A DNA stretch of 64,000 bases from Mesostigma viride (lineage: Eukaryota; Streptophyta; Mesostigmatophyceae; Mesostigmatales; Mesostigmataceae). Of the stretch, positions 33,347 through 44,132 are shown in pieces; the first letter of the stretch is position 1, and every line of letters starts with the position of its first letter. A program made the translations under genes and the position numbers. Under the pieces are notes generated by a model. That model was given only the letters and a program-made list of their open reading frames with translations, was not told where the DNA came from and searched no databases. Location: the NCBI GenBank assembly GCA_009746045.1, contig RPFO01000065.1:3482061-3546060 (forward strand), given 5' to 3'.

Positions 33347-34206
33347 TCGCGCGCAGCGGGAGGAACGCGACCAGCCGCCAGGTCAATGAGGGTGTCAAAG
33401 AGAATGTCCTCGCCCCCATGCCCCACCAGGACCTCCAAGTGCTCGTAGCGCCAGCCCGACGGCCCGGTAGAGGAAGCCCGCGGGACCTCACGCATCACCT
33501 CCAGGAAGCAGTCGCGGTCCAGCCGGAGGGGGGCCGGCAGGGGGTCCGGCACGGGCAGCTGGAATCCGGGCTCCGCAGGGTGAAGAGCCTCCAAGGCCGC
33601 CAGGGTAGCCGCATTGGCGGGGGCGAGCTTGGCCATTTCCAAGCGGGTCATGGCCCGGCTGAGCTGCCCCTCGCGGACGAGGCGGATGACGTCGGCGGCC
33701 ACCCGCTCGAAGTTGACCTCCCCCGACAGCCGGGCCGTGCGCGGGGGCGGCACGCCAAACAGCCCCTCCCAGTCCCCCTGCAGAAAGCGTCGGCAACGGG
33801 CAATAACCGCACCCTGGAGGCCGCGCACACCACGCCCGAGAGGGGTGAGGAGCAGGCGGGGGGTCACCATGTGCAGTTTAAAGCCCAGCGGGTCGTCCGG
33901 AGCGGCGTGCATGCGCCGGAGAGAAACGATTGCACATTGCGCGAAAAGGCTACGCGCGCGGTGGGGGAGGTCGGTCAGGGTAGACGTCGGGTTGATGGCG
34001 CATGCATCCCAGGGAACCGTGTCAAGCCAACGCCAACTGGCCGAGTAGTCGGGCGGCGGGGGCTGGGAGCCGGGGGAGCCGAGGCGGGAGGGGGGGAGGG
34101 GGCCGGGACTGCTGGCCGGTTGAGGGGCCGTTGAGCAACACAGGCGCGCGCGTGCTGAGCGCGCCCGTGAATGGAGTACACCCGCTGGCAGTGAGCTTCC
34201 GGGCAC
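33232..34206 (-). CDS. LINE-A ORF2 N-terminal region
   Basis: The minus-strand frame includes DYSASWRWLDTVPWDACAIN, a helical region, and SSTGPSGWRYEHLEVL, the segment that precedes finger motifs in non-LTR reverse transcriptases. It overlaps the C2H2 frame by about 230 nt in another phase and ends shortly after LLALLKGVLPPP, where the reading should pass to the reverse-transcriptase frame. The same overlap and break occur in the plus-strand copy at 51790-52764, so the layout is probably ancestral. Confidence 0.6.
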   Translation of the reverse strand: MPGSSLPAGVLHSRARSARARLCCSTAPQPASSPGPLPPSRLGSPGSQPPPPDYSASWRWLDTVPWDACAINPTSTLTDLPHRARSLFAQCAIVSLRRMHAAPDDPLGFKLHMVTPRLLLTPLGRGVRGLQGAVIARCRRFLQGDWEGLFGVPPPRTARLSGEVNFERVAADVIRLVREGQLSRAMTRLEMAKLAPANAATLAALEALHPAEPGFQLPVPDPLPAPLRLDRDCFLEVMREVPRASSTGPSGWRYEHLEVLVGHGGEDILFDTLIDLAAGRVPPAAREWLAGARLLALLKGVLPPPRARCARSPAVRCSASSWAK

Positions 34207-34949
34207 CGGTAACAGCTCATGGCCTGCAGATCCGCCGCGCCGAGATCGGGGTGCACAGCGCGAAGGTGCTGGCAGAGGAGGTTACGGTTGTGGAACACAC
34301 CCGCACACGGGGACCCCGTGGGAAGCAGCACGGCACACCGGTGAAGGCCGTCGGCGGGCGCTGAGTGGCGGGGAGCGGCGCCAGCAAAGGCAGGACGTGG
34401 GGCCTGCGGCGTCTCCCCAGCCGGGCCGGCAGGCGCGCGCACCACGACCCGACCAGCGCCCGGCAGGCCCGCCGGGGCCACGGAGGAGGCAGTGCCCACC
34501 GGGGAGACCCCCAGCGGAGGGGGATCGAGAACGCCGGCGCCCCTCCCAGGGGGACTCGCCAGCGCGCCCGCGACCACCCCAGGCCCCGGCAACGAGGCCG
34601 GGGGCGGAGGCCGAGGGGTCGGGGAGGCAGCTGGCCCCGGGGCCCGGTGGGGACCCGGCAGGGGACCCAGCGAGACCGGGGGCGGGCCGAGAGGAAGCGC
34701 AGTCCCAGGGGGCGGCACAACAGCCCGGCACAACGGGCAGCGCGGCACGGAGTGGAGCAAGCTGCGCGCGATGCACGCTTGATGGAATGTGTGGCCGCAC
34801 GCGGGCAGGCGACACAAGCCATCCCCCGGCCGGAAGGGCTCAAGGCAGATGGCACAGGAGCCCGACTCGGGGTCGTCCCCCTCCAGAAGGGACCGGACAT
34901 GAGGGGGGGGCGGGTCCCAGCCGGCCTCCCAGCAACCCGGGAGCGGCAA
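33975..34949 (-). CDS. LINE-A RING-H2 and C2H2 frame, 324 codons
   Basis: On the minus strand: RING-H2 (CAICLEPFRPGDGLCRLPAC, GHTFHQAC, CPLCRAVV), a Pro/Gly-rich linker of about 100 residues, then C2H2-type fingers (HRCAVLLPTGSPCAGVF...LCQHLRAVH and YRCPEAHCQRVYSIHGRAQH). RING-H2 modules recruit E2 ubiquitin-conjugating enzymes. The fingers probably bind DNA at or near the target. The frame closes with RRLP and a stop inside the overlap with ORF2. Confidence 0.7.
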   Translation of the reverse strand: MPLPGCWEAGWDPPPPHVRSLLEGDDPESGSCAICLEPFRPGDGLCRLPACGHTFHQACIARSLLHSVPRCPLCRAVVPPPGTALPLGPPPVSLGPLPGPHRAPGPAASPTPRPPPPASLPGPGVVAGALASPPGRGAGVLDPPPLGVSPVGTASSVAPAGLPGAGRVVVRAPAGPAGETPQAPRPAFAGAAPRHSAPADGLHRCAVLLPTGSPCAGVFHNRNLLCQHLRAVHPDLGAADLQAMSCYRCPEAHCQRVYSIHGRAQHARACVAQRPLNRPAVPAPSPPPASAPPAPSPRRPTTRPVGVGLTRFPGMHAPSTRRLP

Positions 34950-35472
34950 TCTGGGCGCGCGAGAGGATGCCGACCGGTTGGTCAGCCGCGGGGTGCCATT
35001 CGTGCGGGATGCCTGCCAACTCCAGGATGTCGTGGAGGAAGGCAGAAACAGGCGTCCCCGCGGTTAGGGGCTGGGCGCGCCCGGCCGAGTCCACCAAGAT
35101 GGCCTGGCCGCCCTGAACCGCGATGGGGGCCCCGAACTCCACACGCAGCATGGCGGCCTGCGCCAGGCTGAGGGAGGTGATGAGAAAGCCCCCACTGGCA
35201 ACCGGGCCGGGAGGCGGGGCCTGGGCGTCCAAGAAGAGGCGAAGCTGCCGCGGGGACATGAGGCCCAGGTCGGCGCCGCCCGCGAGGTAGGCCGCCCGCA
35301 CCGAGACCTGTGCGTCTCGAGCCACCGCCGTGACGAACTCGACCACCTCCTGACCCACCCGCTCGTCCAGGGAAAGCAGCTCTTCCTGCCGGGCGGCCGG
35401 GAGATGCCACGGCAGCCGGCAGCCGGCGTGATATCCTTCCAAGACATACCCCCAAAGAGTCGAGGCCGTCAC
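34840..35472 (-). CDS. LINE-A middle region, unknown domain
   Basis: Minus-strand frame of 210 codons: TLWGYVLEGYHAGCRLPWHL, a helical part with VRAAYLAGGADLGLMSP, a beta-like part (FGAPIAVQGGQAILVDSAGR) and HDILELAGIPHEWHPA. No known family is recognised. Equivalent residues occur in LINE-B, so it is under some constraint. It overlaps the RING frame, and a frame change is needed to link them in this copy. Confidence 0.5.
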   Translation of the reverse strand: MTASTLWGYVLEGYHAGCRLPWHLPAARQEELLSLDERVGQEVVEFVTAVARDAQVSVRAAYLAGGADLGLMSPRQLRLFLDAQAPPPGPVASGGFLITSLSLAQAAMLRVEFGAPIAVQGGQAILVDSAGRAQPLTAGTPVSAFLHDILELAGIPHEWHPAADQPVGILSRAQIAAPGLLGGRLGPAPPSCPVPSGGGRPRVGLLCHLP

Positions 35473-35535
35473 CGGGGGGCGGCGGAAAGAAATGTCGCCC
35501 GCACCTGCGCAACTAGGGCCAGGAAGGCCGGGGGC

Positions 35536-36300
35536 CTAGGGAGCGAGGGGAAGGCGGCCTGGAGCCCGACCGCGTCCAGCAACAAAGGGCAGTACGCCCA
35601 AGAAAAGGTGGCGCGGCCCACCACGCCGACAATGTGCGAGGGCGGCCACGAGGTGAACGCGTGGGCCCGGGGGCCGCCGTCCCACGCGGCAAGGACGGGG
35701 GTGGCGGCTGGGTGGCCAACCGCGGCCGGGGGAAGGGAGGCCAGAGCGTCGGGGAGCGAGGGGCCGGGGGCGGGCGCCGGGGTCGCCAGGCCCGCCGGGG
35801 GTCGGCCGGGCCAGCCCAGGCGACAGCGCCGCGCCCCCGTCGGCGGGGCCAGGCGACGGGTGGGGCCCCGGGGCCGAGGGCGCCAGGGCCCGAGCAACGG
35901 CGGCCCCATCGGGCAGGCCACGGCCCGCCCCGAGGGCCTCGGCAGGGGGGCACACGGGGCAGGGGGCCGGAGCACCCAGCGGGGAGGGCAGCCCGGGGGC
36001 CCGCCGGGGGGGACAGCGCGGGCACGTCCAGGAGCCCGGCGGGACCCGGTAGAGCCGGGGAGTAAGACACTGCAAGTGCCACCCGGAATTGCAAGCATCA
36101 CAAACTAACATGTGGTGCCCGCGGTGCCCGCTCCGGCAGACCTCGCAGACCAAGGAGGGGGAGACCGGGGCGCCCGAGCCCCCCGCAGCCGGGTCGCCCA
36201 CCTCCGCAAGAAGGGCCGCAAGCCGAGAGGACCGCCGAGGCGCCAACCGGGGAGCGGGGGAGCCGTTGGGCGAAGGGGGTCGTGGGTCGTCCATGAACAA
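35536..36300 (-). CDS. LINE-A PHD-finger frame
   Basis: The minus-strand frame starts MFMDDPRPPSPNGSPAPRLA just after the G/C hairpins. The PHD finger reads CEVCRSGHRGHHMLVCDAC, GWHLQC, then W-T-CPRC (C4-H-C3). A long Pro/Gly/Ala-rich region follows. PHD fingers usually bind histone tails, so this could steer insertion to certain chromatin; that is inference. PHD domains are known from ORF1 of CR1-like LINEs, which have a different endonuclease. Confidence 0.75.
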   Translation of the reverse strand: MFMDDPRPPSPNGSPAPRLAPRRSSRLAALLAEVGDPAAGGSGAPVSPSLVCEVCRSGHRGHHMLVCDACNSGWHLQCLTPRLYRVPPGSWTCPRCPPRRAPGLPSPLGAPAPCPVCPPAEALGAGRGLPDGAAVARALAPSAPGPHPSPGPADGGAALSPGLARPTPGGPGDPGARPRPLAPRRSGLPSPGRGWPPSRHPRPCRVGRRPPGPRVHLVAALAHCRRGGPRHLFLGVLPFVAGRGRAPGRLPLAP

Positions 36301-36343
36301 TCAGGGCAGGCGTGGCAGCCACCGAGGGGGGGGCGGGGGGTGT

Positions 36344-36391
36344 GGGGGGCGGAGCCCCCCACGCGGGGGGTTTGGGGGGCGGCAGCCCCCC
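36344..36391. other. Paired G/C hairpins at the LINE-A array/body junction
   Basis: GGGGGG-CGGAG-CCCCCC (36344-36360) and GGGGGG-CGGCAG-CCCCCC (36374-36391) stand between the last monomer and the PHD frame. A diverged version occurs at about 48779-48830 in the plus-strand copy. The strand richness in G also allows quadruplexes. Confidence 0.85.
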
Positions 36392-36410
36392 AACGCGCTG
36401 CGGTCGCGGT

Positions 36411-39400
36411 ACCGCCTGCCGTCCGGCACTTTGAAGCCCGCCGGTGCTATAATTCCTATCGTCCACGCATGTTTTCCCCTGCCTCAAACCGCACGTTGCA
36501 TTTAAATCTGGAGCCCAAAATTCACTGAAAACGTGTGCCAGCCGGTAGCAAACTGGGCCAAGCTGCCACGGAATGGTGGTACCGCCTGCCGTCCGGCACT
36601 TTGAAGCCCGCCGGTGCTATAATTCCTATCGTCCACGCATGTTTTCCCCTGCCTCAAACCGCACGTTGCATTTAAATCTGGAGCCCAAAATTCACTGAAA
36701 ACGTGTGCCAGCCGGTAGCAAACTGGGCCAAGCTGCCACGGAATGGTGGTACCGCCTGCCGTCCGGCACTTTGAAGCCCGCCGGTGCTATAATTCCTATC
36801 GTCCACGCATGTTTTCCCCTGCCTCAAACCGCACGTTGCATTTAAATCTGGAGCCCAAAATTCACTGAAAACGTGTGCCAGCCGGTAGCAAACTGGGCCA
36901 AGCTGCCACGGAATGGTGGTACCGCCTGCCGTCCGGCACTTTGAAGCCCGCCGGTGCTATAATTCCTATCGTCCACGCATGTTTTCCCCTGCCTCAAACC
37001 GCACGTTGCATTTAAATCTGGAGCCCAAAATTCACTGAAAACGTGTGCCAGCCGGTAGCAAACTGGGCCAAGCTGCCACGGAATGGTGGTACCGCCTGCC
37101 GTCCGGCACTTTGAAGCCCGCCGGTGCTATAATTCCTATCGTCCACGCATGTTTTCCCCTGCCTCAAACCGCACGTTGCATTTAAATCTGGAGCCCAAAA
37201 TTCACTGAAAACGTGTGCCAGCCGGTAGCAAACTGGGCCAAGCTGCCACGGAATGGTGGTACCGCCTGCCGTCCGGCACTTTGAAGCCCGCCGGTGCTAT
37301 AATTCCTATCGTCCACGCATGTTTTCCCCTGCCTCAAACCGCACGTTGCATTTAAATCTGGAGCCCAAAATTCACTGAAAACGTGTGCCAGCCGGTAGCA
37401 AACTGGGCCAAGCTGCCACGGAATGGTGGTACCGCCTGCCGTCCGGCACTTTGAAGCCCGCCGGTGCTATAATTCCTATCGTCCACGCATGTTTTCCCCT
37501 GCCTCAAACCGCACGTTGCATTTAAATCTGGAGCCCAAAATTCACTGAAAACGTGTGCCAGCCGGTAGCAAACTGGGCCAAGCTGCCACGGAATGGTGGT
37601 ACCGCCTGCCGTCCGGCACTTTGAAGCCCGCCGGTGCTATAATTCCTATCGTCCACGCATGTTTTCCCCTGCCTCAAACCGCACGTTGCATTTAAATCTG
37701 GAGCCCAAAATTCACTGAAAACGTGTGCCAGCCGGTAGCAAACTGGGCCAAGCTGCCACGGAATGGTGGTACCGCCTGCCGTCCGGCACTTTGAAGCCCG
37801 CCGGTGCTATAATTCCTATCGTCCACGCATGTTTTCCCCTGCCTCAAACCGCACGTTGCATTTAAATCTGGAGCCCAAAATTCACTGAAAACGTGTGCCA
37901 GCCGGTAGCAAACTGGGCCAAGCTGCCACGGAATGGTGGTACCGCCTGCCGTCCGGCACTTTGAAGCCCGCCGGTGCTATAATTCCTATCGTCCACGCAT
38001 GTTTTCCCCTGCCTCAAACCGCACGTTGCATTTAAATCTGGAGCCCAAAATTCACTGAAAACGTGTGCCAGCCGGTAGCAAACTGGGCCAAGCTGCCACG
38101 GAATGGTGGTACCGCCTGCCGTCCGGCACTTTGAAGCCCGCCGGTGCTATAATTCCTATCGTCCACGCATGTTTTCCCCTGCCTCAAACCGCACGTTGCA
38201 TTTAAATCTGGAGCCCAAAATTCACTGAAAACGTGTGCCAGCCGGTAGCAAACTGGGCCAAGCTGCCACGGAATGGTGGTACCGCCTGCCGTCCGGCACT
38301 TTGAAGCCCGCCGGTGCTATAATTCCTATCGTCCACGCATGTTTTCCCCTGCCTCAAACCGCACGTTGCATTTAAATCTGGAGCCCAAAATTCACTGAAA
38401 ACGTGTGCCAGCCGGTAGCAAACTGGGCCAAGCTGCCACGGAATGGTGGTACCGCCTGCCGTCCGGCACTTTGAAGCCCGCCGGTGCTATAATTCCTATC
38501 GTCCACGCATGTTTTCCCCTGCCTCAAACCGCACGTTGCATTTAAATCTGGAGCCCAAAATTCACTGAAAACGTGTGCCAGCCGGTAGCAAACTGGGCCA
38601 AGCTGCCACGGAATGGTGGTACCGCCTGCCGTCCGGCACTTTGAAGCCCGCCGGTGCTATAATTCCTATCGTCCACGCATGTTTTCCCCTGCCTCAAACC
38701 GCACGTTGCATTTAAATCTGGAGCCCAAAATTCACTGAAAACGTGTGCCAGCCGGTAGCAAACTGGGCCAAGCTGCCACGGAATGGTGGTACCGCCTGCC
38801 GTCCGGCACTTTGAAGCCCGCCGGTGCTATAATTCCTATCGTCCACGCATGTTTTCCCCTGCCTCAAACCGCACGTTGCATTTAAATCTGGAGCCCAAAA
38901 TTCACTGAAAACGTGTGCCAGCCGGTAGCAAACTGGGCCAAGCTGCCACGGAATGGTGGTACCGCCTGCCGTCCGGCACTTTGAAGCCCGCCGGTGCTAT
39001 AATTCCTATCGTCCACGCATGTTTTCCCCTGCCTCAAACCGCACGTTGCATTTAAATCTGGAGCCCAAAATTCACTGAAAACGTGTGCCAGCCGGTAGCA
39101 AACTGGGCCAAGCTGCCACGGAATGGTGGTACCGCCTGCCGTCCGGCACTTTGAAGCCCGCCGGTGCTATAATTCCTATCGTCCACGCATGTTTTCCCCT
39201 GCCTCAAACCGCACGTTGCATTTAAATCTGGAGCCCAAAATTCACTGAAAACGTGTGCCAGCCGGTAGCAAACTGGGCCAAGCTGCCACGGAATGGTGGT
39301 ACCGCCTGCCGTCCGGCACTTTGAAGCCCGCCGGTGCTATAATTCCTATCGTCCACGCATGTTTTCCCCTGCCTCAAACCGCACGTTGCATTTAAATCTG

Positions 39401-40164
39401 GAGCCCAAAATTCACTGAAAACGTGTGCCAGCCGGTAGCAAACTGGGCCAAGCTGCCACGGAATGGTGGTACCGCCTGCCGTCCGGCACTTTGAAGCCCG
39501 CCGGTGCTATAATTCCTATCGTCCACGCATGTTTTCCCCTGCCTCAAACCGCACGTTGCATTTAAATCTGGAGCCCAAAATTCACTGAAAACGTGTGCCA
39601 GCCGGTAGCAAACTGGGCCAAGCTGCCACGGAATGGTGGTACCGCCTGCCGTCCGGCACTTTGAAGCCCGCCGGTGCTATAATTCCTATCGTCCACGCAT
39701 GTTTTCCCCTGCCTCAAACCGCACGTTGCATTTAAATCTGGAGCCCAAAATTCACTGAAAACGTGTGCCAGCCGGTAGCAAACTGGGCCAAGCTGCCACG
39801 GAATGGTGGTACCGCCTGCCGTCCGGCACTTTGAAGCCCGCCGGTGCTATAATTCCTATCGTCCACGCATGTTTTCCCCTGCCTCAAACCGCACGTTGCA
39901 TTTAAATCTGGAGCCCAAAATTCACTGAAAACGTGTGCCAGCCGGTAGCAAACTGGGCCAAGCTGCCACGGAATGGTGGTACCGCCTGCCGTCCGGCACT
40001 TTGAAGCCCGCCGGTGCTATAATTCCTATCGTCCACGCATGTTTTCCCCTGCCTCAAACCGCACGTTGCATTTAAATCTGGAGCCCAAAATTCACTGAAA
40101 ACGTGTGCCAGCCGGTAGCAAACTGGGCCAAGCTGCCACGGAATGGTGGTACCGCCTGCTGTCC
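36411..40164 (-). repeat. LINE-A 5' monomer array, part 1: 22 units of 170 bp
   Basis: Units recur at exact 170-bp steps (ACCGCCTGCC at 36411, 36581, 36751 up to 40151) with almost no substitutions. Each holds GTCCGGCACTTTGAAGCCCG, a TATAATTCC box and TTGCATTTAAATCTGG. Near identity suggests recent amplification or assembly copying. In element sense the array is directly upstream of the coding part, the place of the promoter. Confidence 0.95.
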
Positions 40165-41950
40165 ATTTACCCAGAGGCCTCAATTGAGGCCTTTTGGCTC
40201 AATTGAGGCCTTTTTCACCAAGGTCACATGGGGACGGTAATTTTGGCGGGAAGGACCGGTCCTATGGGTCGTCCGGCCCCAGTGGCGCGAATCTGGTATA
40301 TGTGCTGAGCGTCCTGACCCGTTGGGGTCGACAGGGGTCGACGGTTACTGAAAGATATGTGAGGTGGAAAAGTACCTATTTTGGCCACTTTCGTGCAACC
40401 GGACGACGAATTTTCACGAATGCACGACCATGGCGGCCTCGAGTAAAATAGACCGTATGGCCACGTTCGTGCATCATTTCGACCAGTAAGGAGCTCGTTG
40501 GGTAGATAATTTATCCGTGAAGCTAGCCCGATCGCTAAATGGGTCAAAAGTCAATTTCTAAATTCGTGGGGTCGTTATTTGTGTGCTGAATGCCAGGTTA
40601 GTGAAATTCAGCTGGGGCGTAATTGGCGTTGATAGTGCGCCTGCCAGCAGGCCGGTGCTTCGATATGCTGGGAAGAGACTAGCGGAACGGCGGGGGGGGA
40701 TGTTGGGGCAGCCGTGACTAAAGGGGCACTGGCTATTTTCGAGCCTTTTGGCGTGGATCCGTAGGTAGAGGAAGGGGTGTTTTTAGCTAGGAAAAACTGG
40801 GATGCGGACAATAAACGCGCGCGCGCCCCCAGCTATGGGAGCGCCATTATGCGAACAGCGCTGGTGAGGCCGCTGCAGCCGCTTTCATACGTCAATGGAC
40901 GACGCATGGGGCGTCTGTCCGGCCAGATTTGCGGGCTGCATCGCTTCCGGACAACTTGAAAACGCCGAGCTTGAACAGCTTTTCTAATGCAGCCACGTTC
41001 AGCGCCAGCGCATATGCGTGCCTAGTGATCCCGGGTGTGAGGGGTGTGAAAGGTAAGTGCGTCCTGGTGGTAGTAAGGTAATGGCATCGATTTGCTTGTG
41101 ATATCGTCAGTTTTTAGCTGCCTATCGGCGCCTAGTGCCGATGTGACGTAAGGCAGGTTACAGTACTTCGTGCAGTGCTCTGCGGCTGGCCCCCGCCTTA
41201 TAGACGTGTTTGCTTTCCATAAGAAGCATGGCAGTTCCTGCCATGCTGGCCATGTCTCAGGCAACCCTTGCAAAGCCCGAAATCAAGCTAAGAGGTCTAG
41301 TAGGCTGTGCAAATGTTGTCCAGTTATGCTTGTATATCTTGCCATGTGCTGTTCATCTGCTGCCGCGGCAGCAAACCCCTGTCATAATATACCGTAACAA
41401 CCTAGATATTGGGGCTATGTGAGTGAAGCTACGCGCTTGGAAGGTCACACCTATCATTATAATGCATGATCCTTGTGCGTGTTTGTAATAGAGGCTTTGG
41501 ATTCCTCATGGTTACGTGCAATACCCATGGCAGGCTATTGCTGCCTGCAGTGCTGCGCGACAGCCCCGGCCGTGCAAGTGTGTGTGAGGGGTCCCTTGGG
41601 GAGCATGCCATGTCATGCCATGCTTACCATGTCGTGGGGGAACCTCGTAAGGTCCAAAAGACACGTTACATGCAGACGGAACTGAGTACTGACGCCTTTT
41701 GGTCGCTTGTATCTATGGTCATGTTGTGTTGATGGTGCCGTCGCAGCGACAACCTGTTTTATTAAATCATAATTAAATATGTATTAGGGCTATATGACTG
41801 ATGTTAAGTGCTGGGAACCCCGAAACAATCATAATAATGCATGGCCTTCACTCATATTTGGAATAAAGTTTGTTGGCTCATTGTAATTACATGCAACACC
41901 CAATTTATGAAAAGGCCTCAATTGAGGCCTTTTTCCAGGTAGATAGACAC
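40165..41950. mobile_element. Palindrome-ended element with an 8-bp duplication, inside the monomer array
   Basis: Flanks are TGCTGTCC (40157-40164) and TGCCGTCC (41951-41958), 8 bp with one mismatch, and removal restores the monomer array in register. Both ends carry AGGCCTCAATTGAGGCCT, a perfect 18-bp palindrome (one copy plus a half copy on the left at about 40176-40210, one on the right at about 41914-41931). Sequence outside the palindromes is only weakly inverted (TACCCAGAGGCC against TACCTGGAAAAAGGCC). An 8-bp duplication is usual for hAT elements. The 1.8-kb interior has no recognisable gene. Confidence 0.7.
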
Positions 41951-44021
41951 TGCCGTCCGGCACTTTGAAGCCCGCCGGTGCTATAATTCCTATCGTCCAC
42001 GCATGTTTTCCCCTGCCTCAAACCGCACGTTGCATTTAAATCTGGAGCCCAAAATTCACTGAAAACGTGTGCCAGCCGGTAGCAAACTGGGCCAAGCTGC
42101 CACGGAATGGTGGTACCGCCTGCCGTCGATCCGGCACTTTGAAGCCCGCCGGTGCTATAATTCCTATCGTCCACGCATGTTTTCCCCTGCCTCAAACCGC
42201 ACGTTGCATTTAAATCTGGAGCCCAAAATTCACTGAAAACGTGTGCCAGCCGGTAGCAAACTGGGCCAAGCTGCCACGGAATGGTGGTACCGCCTGCCGT
42301 CGATCCGGCACTTTGAAGCCCGCCGGTGCTATAATTCCTATCGTCCACGCATGTTTTCCCCTGCCTCAAACCGCACGTTGCATTTAAATCTGGAGCCCAA
42401 AATTCACTGAAAACGTGTGCCAGCCGGTAGCAAACTGGGCCAAGCTGCCACGGAATGGTGGTACCGCCTGCCGTCGATCCGGCACTTTGAAGCCCGCCGG
42501 TGCTATAATTCCTATCGTCCACGCATGTTTTCCCCTGCCTCAAACCGCACGTTGCATTTAAATCTGGAGCCCAAAATTCACTGAAAACGTGTGCCAGCCG
42601 GTAGCAAACTGGGCCAAGCTGCCACGGAATGGTGGTACCGCCTGCCGTCGATCCGGCACTTTGAAGCCCGCCGGTGCTATAATTCCTATCGTCCACGCAT
42701 GTTTTCCCCTGCCTCAAACCGCACGTTGCATTTAAATCTGGAGCCCAAAATTCACTGAAAACGTGTGCCAGCCGGTAGCAAACTGGGCCAAGCTGCCACG
42801 GAATGGTGGTACCGCCTGCCGTCCGGCACTTTGAAGCCCGCCGGTGCTATAATTCCTATCGTCCACGCATGTTTTCCCCTGCCTCAAACCGCACGTTGCA
42901 TTTAAATCTGGAGCCCAAAATTCACTGAAAACGTGTGCCAGCCGGTAGCAAACTGGGCCAAGCTGCCACGGAATGGTGGTACCGCCTGCCGTCCGGCACT
43001 TTGAAGCCCGCCGGTGCTATAATTCCTATCGTCCACGCATGTTTTCCCCTGCCTCAAACCGCACGTTGCATTTAAATCTGGAGCCCAAAATTCACTGAAA
43101 ACGTGTGCCAGCCGGTAGCAAACTGGGCCAAGCTGCCACGGAATGGTGGTACCGCCTGCCGTCGATCCGGCACTTTGAAGCCCGCCGGTGCTATAATTCC
43201 TATCGTCCACGCATGTTTTCCCCTGCCTCAAACCGCACGTTGCATTTAAATCTGGAGCCCAAAATTCACTGAAAACGTGTGCCAGCCGGTAGCAAACTGG
43301 GCCAAGCTGCCACGGAATGGTGGTACCGCCTGCCGTCCGGCACTTTGAAGCCCGCCGGTGCTATAATTCCTATCGTCCACGCATGTTTTCCCCTGCCTCA
43401 AACCGCACGTTGCATTTAAATCTGGAGCCCAAAATTCACTGAAAACGTGTGCCAGCCGGTAGCAAACTGGGCCAAGCTGCCACGGAATGGTGGTACCGCC
43501 TGCCGTGCGGCACTTTGAAGCCCGCCGGTGCTATAATTCCTGTCGTCCACGCATGTTTTCCCCTGCCTCAAACCGCACGTTGCATTTAAATCTGGAGCCC
43601 AAAATTCACTGAAAACGTGTGCCAGCCGGTAGCAAACTGGGCCAAGCTGCCACGGAATGGTGGTACCGCCTGCCGTCGATCCGGCACTTTGAAGCCCGCC
43701 GGTGCTATAATTCCTATCGTCCACGCATGTTTTCCCCTGCCTCAAACCGCACGTTGCATTTAAATCTGGAGCCCAAAATTCACTGAAAACGTGTGCCAGC
43801 CGGTAGCAAACTGGGCCAAGCTGCCACGGAATGGTGGTACCGCCTGCCGTCCGGCACTTTGAAGCCCGCCGGTGCTATAATTCCTATCGTCCACGCATGT
43901 TTTCCCCTGCCTCAAACCGCACGTTGCATTTAAATCTGGAGCCCAAAATTCACTGAAAACGTGTGCCAGCCGGTAGCAAACTGGGCCAAGCTGCCACGGA
44001 ATGGTGGTACCGCCTGCCGTT
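41951..44021 (-). repeat. LINE-A 5' monomer array, part 2: 12 units of 170 or 174 bp
   Basis: Units start at 41951, 42121, 42295, 42469, 42643, 42817, 42987, 43157, 43331, 43501, 43671 and 43845. The 174-bp units contain an extra GATC (CCGTCGATCCGGC), absent from part 1. The array ends at the 10-bp target duplication at 44022. Confidence 0.95.
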
Positions 44022-44132
44022 TCGATATATGAAGCGTGAGACAACTATTCCGATACTAGCTACACTTTTCCAAATATTGCATATGGTGAAGTGAGGTATA
44101 TCAACGTGATTTGAGCTAGCAACTGACGTTAT

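Larger units (their letters stand above)
26331..44021 (-). mobile_element. LINE-A, full-length copy with 34 monomers and a 10-bp target duplication
   Basis: TCGATATATG flanks it at 26321-26330 and 44022-44031. From the 5' end (44021) on the minus strand: 12 monomers, an inserted palindrome-ended element, 22 monomers, two G/C hairpins, PHD frame, RING frame, C2H2 frame, reverse transcriptase, an inserted CACTA-type element, endonuclease and a 3' UTR ending TAATTATATTTTTAA. After subtracting the two insertions it measures about 11.2 kb, half of it monomers. Frameshifts in ORF2 (about 26855 and 26545) and the insertions make this copy inactive. The C-terminal restriction-like endonuclease places it with R2/CRE/NeSL-type lineages rather than L1. 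Confidence 0.9.

Noticed and set aside
32327-33448. 373-codon plus-strand frame, and its counterpart at 49104-50702 (minus, 532 codons)
   Set aside because: Antisense shadows of the GC-rich LINE-A reverse transcriptase; the RT motifs are on the other strand.
41905-42717. A 270-codon minus-strand frame made of five copies of one peptide, plus similar frames at 39902-40183, 42902-43231, 43416-43745, 43760-44044 and 48403-48669
   Set aside because: They only translate the 170/174-bp LINE-A monomers. 174 bp is a multiple of three, so frames stay open by chance in that stretch and close where 170-bp units occur.
36411-44021. CRISPR-like or centromeric satellite array
   Set aside because: Units are 170-174 bp with no spacers, the genome is eukaryotic, and the target duplication shows that the array is the 5' part of a LINE.
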